DNA of 64,000 nt from Paucibacter sp963740455. Lineage in GTDB: Bacteria; Pseudomonadota; Gammaproteobacteria; Burkholderiales; Burkholderiaceae_C. This document shows positions 60,815 through 64,000 of the stretch, piece after piece. The DNA is taken from NCBI GenBank assembly GCA_963740455.1, contig CAVUEF010000006.1, positions 62,001-126,000 on the forward strand, written 5' to 3'. A program made the position numbers and the translations under genes. The notes below the pieces were generated by a model, which worked only from the letters and a program-made list of their open reading frames with translations, was not told the DNA's origin and did not search any database. The first letter of the stretch is position 1. Each line of letters starts with the position of its first letter.

Positions 60815-62050
60815 TCACCCGGACCTTGTGCCGGGCTCGCCGACGGCGCCTTGCTCAATCAGCGCGTCAATCGCCGCATGGCTGTAGCCGTGCTCGTGCA
60901 GCAGCTCGCGCGTGTGCTGTCCGAGCAGCGGCGCCGGCCTGGTGATCTGTGTCGGCGTGGCCGAGAAGTGGATCGGGCAGCCGATGGCTTTCGTCAAGCC
61001 GGCCTGAGGGTGCTCCAACTCGACCACCATGCCGCGCGCCAGCGTCTGCGCATGGCTGAGCGCCTCGCCCACCGTATGCACCGGGCCGGCCGGCACGCCG
61101 GCGGCGTCGAAGGCGGCCTGCCATGCGGCGCGCGTGCGCTTGCGCAGCACCGCGTTCATCAGTTGGACCAATTCCTCGCGGTGCGCCATGCGCTCGCTGT
61201 TGGCGGCAAAACGCGCGTCGGTGCGCCATTCCGGGTGGCCGAGCACATCGGCGATGCGCTCCCAGTTGGACTGATTCGCGCCGCCGATATTGATCCAGCC
61301 ATCGCTGGCCTCGAAAGCCTGATAGGGCGCGGCCAGCACATGGGCCGAGCCGGTCGGCTCGGCCGAGCGCCCGTTGGCAAAGAAGATCGCCGCATGCCAG
61401 TAAAGCTGCTGCAGCGCGGCGTCGCTCAGCGAGGTGTCGACGATCTGGCCCTGGCCGGTCTTGAGCTTGTGGATGTAGGCGGCGAGTATGCCCAGAGCGC
61501 CGAGGATGCCGGCATTCATGTCGGACACCGCGTTGCCGTTCTTGGCGGGCGGCCGGCCGGGCTCGCCGGTGATGGACATCAGGCCGGCGAAGCCTTGCGC
61601 GATCAGATCGAAGCCGCCCTTGCCGGCGTACGGGCCGGTGCGGCCGTAGCCCGAAATCGCGCAGTAGATCAGGCCCGGGTTGGCTTGAGACAGCGTCTCG
61701 TAGCTGAGGCCGAGCTTGTCGAGCGTTCCGCCACGAAAATTTTCGACCAGCACGTCGGCGTCCTGCACCATGCGCAGTAGCAGCGCGCGGCCCTGCTCGT
61801 GTTTGAGGTTGACGGCAATACCGCGCTTGTTGCGGTTCATCATCATGAAGGGCGCCGATACGCCACCCACCTGCGGGTCGCGGTAGGCGCGCGCGTCGTC
61901 GCCACCCGGCAGCTTCTCGACCTTGATGACGTCGGCGCCCATGTCGGCCAGCATCTGACCACAGGTCGGGCCCGACATGATTTGCGTGAGTTCGAGCACG
62001 CGCATCCCGGTCAGCGGCCCGGTGTGTGCGTCGGGAGCGTTGGTGGCCAT
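60815..62050 (-). CDS. CaiB/BaiF-type CoA transferase
   Basis: 411 aa from ATG 62050 (preceded in frame by TTG 62053). Class III CoA transferase: MRVLELTQIMSGPTCGQMLADMGAD, VIKVEKLPGGD, NRNKRGIAVNL, VLVENFRGGTLDKLGL, and the catalytic Asp in SDMNAGILGA. It ends 25 bp from the convergent metallo-hydrolase gene. It shares an operon with the hydratase and TRAP transporter and would activate an imported acid as CoA thioester. Confidence 0.9.
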   Translation of the reverse strand: MATNAPDAHTGPLTGMRVLELTQIMSGPTCGQMLADMGADVIKVEKLPGGDDARAYRDPQVGGVSAPFMMMNRNKRGIAVNLKHEQGRALLLRMVQDADVLVENFRGGTLDKLGLSYETLSQANPGLIYCAISGYGRTGPYAGKGGFDLIAQGFAGLMSITGEPGRPPAKNGNAVSDMNAGILGALGILAAYIHKLKTGQGQIVDTSLSDAALQQLYWHAAIFFANGRSAEPTGSAHVLAAPYQAFEASDGWINIGGANQSNWERIADVLGHPEWRTDARFAANSERMAHREELVQLMNAVLRKRTRAAWQAAFDAAGVPAGPVHTVGEALSHAQTLARGMVVELEHPQAGLTKAIGCPIHFSATPTQITRPAPLLGQHTRELLHEHGYSHAAIDALIEQGAVGEPGTRSG

Positions 62051-62835
62051 CAACTGCCTTTCCAGACCGGGCTGCGCTTGGCCACGAAGGCATCGACCCC
62101 TTCGCGGAAATCGCTGCTGCCATAGGCGCGGCGAATCAGGTCGTCGCCTTCGGGCAGCTTGTTGGTGGTGAGGCGACGCAGCCCTTCCTTGGCGACGCTT
62201 TGCGTGACCGGTGCAAGTGCGGCCAGACGCTCCACCAGACGCGCTGCTGAGGCGTCGAGCGCGTCAGGCGCGCAGACTTCGAGCAGAAAGCCGCAAGCCA
62301 GCGCCTCGTCGGCGCCGATGATTTCGGCCAGCAGCAGCATGCGCTTGACGCGCGGCTGACCGAATACCGCAACGAGTCGCGCCAGACTGGCCACCGACAG
62401 GCAGTTGCCCAGCGTCTTGGCAATCGGCACACCGAAGCGCGCAGCGCTGCTTGCGATGCGCAAATCACAGGCGGTGGCAATCGCCAATCCGCCACCCACC
62501 GCCCACCCTTCGATCACGGCCACGGTGGGCATGGGCAGCGCTTCAAGCAGGCCGATGCACTGGTCGATCTGGCGCTCATAAGCCACGCCTTCGTCGCCCG
62601 TCGAAAAGGCCTTGAATTGCTCGATGTCGGTGCCGGCAACAAAGGCCTGGCCGCCGCTGCCCCTGAACGTGACGACACACACCGCTGGGTTGGCCTGCAA
62701 CTGCCGGCAGATCGCCATCAGCTGTTCGTACATGGCCCAGGTCATGGCGTTGCGCGCCTGGGGGCGATCAAACCGCACCGAGGCGATGCTGCCCTCGATC
62801 GTCAGGCGCACTGTGCCCGCCGTGCTGTCAGTCAT
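62050..62835 (-). CDS. enoyl-CoA hydratase/isomerase family protein
   Basis: 261 aa from ATG 62835; a longer frame reads into the TRAP gene. Crotonase fold: FDRPQARNAMTWAM, GSGGQAFVAGTDIEQF (oxyanion hole) and VIEGWAVGGGLAIATACDLRIAS. The stop touches the CoA transferase start. Probably acts on the CoA ester made by that transferase. Confidence 0.88.
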   Translation of the reverse strand: MTDSTAGTVRLTIEGSIASVRFDRPQARNAMTWAMYEQLMAICRQLQANPAVCVVTFRGSGGQAFVAGTDIEQFKAFSTGDEGVAYERQIDQCIGLLEALPMPTVAVIEGWAVGGGLAIATACDLRIASSAARFGVPIAKTLGNCLSVASLARLVAVFGQPRVKRMLLLAEIIGADEALACGFLLEVCAPDALDASAARLVERLAALAPVTQSVAKEGLRRLTTNKLPEGDDLIRRAYGSSDFREGVDAFVAKRSPVWKGS

Positions 62836-62876
62836 GAAGCAATCTCTCCTGAAGGGTTGGCTCGGGCGCGAGCGGC

Positions 62877-64000
62877 TTATCGGTAGAACAAGTCGACCAG
62901 CCCCATGCCGGTGACCGGCACGTAGGTCACGAGCATCAGCACCGCCAACAAAATGCCGATGAACCAGATGTTGACCCGCGTCACTTCCCACACCGAGGCC
63001 TTGGCGATCGAGCTGGCCACCATCAGCACACTGGCCACCGGCGGCGTCTGCTGACCGATGCCCAGGTTGATCGTGACGATCAGGCCGAAATGCACCGGAT
63101 CGATGCCGACCGACCTGACCAACGGCATCACGATCGGAATCACCAGAATGATGGCGGCGGCCGAATGCAGGAACATGCCCAGGAACAGAAACAACAGGTT
63201 GAGCAACGCCAGCACCACCCATTTGTTGGAGGTGAAATCCGACACGGTCTTGGCCAGTTCCTGCGGGGCCTGCACTTCGGTCAGGTAAGTCCCGAGCAAC
63301 GCGCTGGTGGCGACCAACAGCATCACGACGGCAGTCTGTACGCCGCCTTCCATCACGGCCGCCCTCAGGTGTTTGAGATCGAGTTCGCGGTACACCACCA
63401 GGCCGATGAACAGCGCCGCCAGCACGGCGAGCGCCGCACCCTCGGTGGCGGTGACGACTCCGCCGAAAATCCCCCCCAGGATGATGATGGGCAGCGCGAA
63501 AGCCCACAGCGCCTCACGTCCGGTCTTGAGCACGCGCGGCATCGAAAACCTGTCTTCACGCGGCAGCTTGTAGCGCTTGGCCAGAAAACTTGCCATGCCC
63601 ATCAGCCCCGCGGCGCCGATCAAGCCTGGCACGATGCCGCCGACGAACATCTGAACCACCGAGGTCTCTGCCATCACGGCGTACAAGATCATCGGAATCG
63701 ACGGCGGAATGATGACCGCCAGCGTGGCGGCAGACGACATGGCTGCTGCGGCAAAAGGGGCGGGATAGCCTTTGGACTTCATGCCCGGAATCAGGATCGA
63801 GCCCAGCGCGGCGACGTCGGCCACGGCCGAGCCCGAAATTTCTGCGAAGAACAGCGAGGCGCCGATCGAGACATGGGCGAGGCCGCCGCGCACCCAGCCG
63901 AACAGTGAGGATGCAAAAGCGATGAGCCGCTGAGAAATGCCCGATGCGTTCATGATGGCGCCCGCCAGAATGAACAGGGGAATGGCCAGCAGCGGAAAAT
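62877..64000 (-). CDS. TRAP transporter large permease (DctM type), partial
   Basis: The frame is open to the window edge; 374 codons are visible. Many membrane helices with family segments GGIVPGLIGAAGLMGM, VTATEGAALAVLAALF, LLATF-like loops and INLGIGQQTPPVASVLM. The start lies beyond 64000. It imports a carboxylate with a binding protein and small subunit outside the window. Followed by hydratase and CoA transferase. Confidence 0.92.
   Translation of the reverse strand, partial: FPLLAIPLFILAGAIMNASGISQRLIAFASSLFGWVRGGLAHVSIGASLFFAEISGSAVADVAALGSILIPGMKSKGYPAPFAAAAMSSAATLAVIIPPSIPMILYAVMAETSVVQMFVGGIVPGLIGAAGLMGMASFLAKRYKLPREDRFSMPRVLKTGREALWAFALPIIILGGIFGGVVTATEGAALAVLAALFIGLVVYRELDLKHLRAAVMEGGVQTAVVMLLVATSALLGTYLTEVQAPQELAKTVSDFTSNKWVVLALLNLLFLFLGMFLHSAAAIILVIPIVMPLVRSVGIDPVHFGLIVTINLGIGQQTPPVASVLMVASSIAKASVWEVTRVNIWFIGILLAVLMLVTYVPVTGMGLVDLFYR

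Noticed and set aside
62836..63507. N-terminal extension of the enoyl-CoA hydratase frame
   Set aside because: This part overlaps the TRAP permease in another frame; the hydratase fold starts at ATG 62835.

Overview
The window reads as chromosome of a G+C-rich sulfur-oxidising betaproteobacterium, probably Burkholderiales. The clues are a soxCDYZAXB thiosulfate-oxidation cluster, a full System I cytochrome c maturation operon, a TctD/QseB-type two-component pair and a chromosomal integron. The genus cannot be fixed from sequence alone; a Thiomonas-like organism would fit.

Bases 1-17.8 kb form an electron-transfer block. A two-component pair (minus strand, 1-1353) is followed by a ferredoxin-flavin oxidoreductase (minus). 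From a short shared promoter region a plus-strand run then encodes a b-type membrane protein, a 24-heme cytochrome, a 28-29-heme cytochrome with internal 474-bp repeats, and a predicted outer-membrane beta-barrel. Next comes ccmABCDEFGHI, which supplies heme attachment for such cytochromes, ending at a clear terminator.

Bases 17.97-34.1 kb hold a plus-strand nucleoside/sugar-phosphate cluster: aldolase-dehydrogenase fusion, TonB receptor, BMP-type nucleoside ABC transporter, purine nucleoside phosphorylase, frameshifted MtnA-type isomerase, split transketolase, RuBisCO-like protein, SorC regulator and SDR. Together they suggest import of a nucleoside, phosphorolysis, aldose-ketose isomerisation, then either aldol cleavage or RuBisCO-like-protein isomerisation feeding the transketolase. 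This is the best candidate for an undescribed pathway.

Bases 34.2-48.65 kb are accessory DNA: a HigBA-like toxin-antitoxin pair, a permease, CBS and cupin proteins, a CoiA-like protein, and then a decayed integron. The integron has a truncated integrase, six recognisable attC sites, and cassettes carrying an M48 lipoprotein peptidase, an SRPBCC protein and several toxin-antitoxin modules. IS630, IS5-type and IS110 elements interrupt the array.

Bases 48.6-64 kb return to core-type genes. A GntR-aminotransferase-glutamine-synthetase-like operon (polyamine type, minus strand) diverges from soxCDYZAXB, a YeeE/YedE transporter and a metallo-beta-lactamase-fold protein. The window ends with a minus-strand TRAP transporter, enoyl-CoA hydratase and CaiB-type CoA transferase set that runs off the edge. 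No tRNA, rRNA or CRISPR array was seen.
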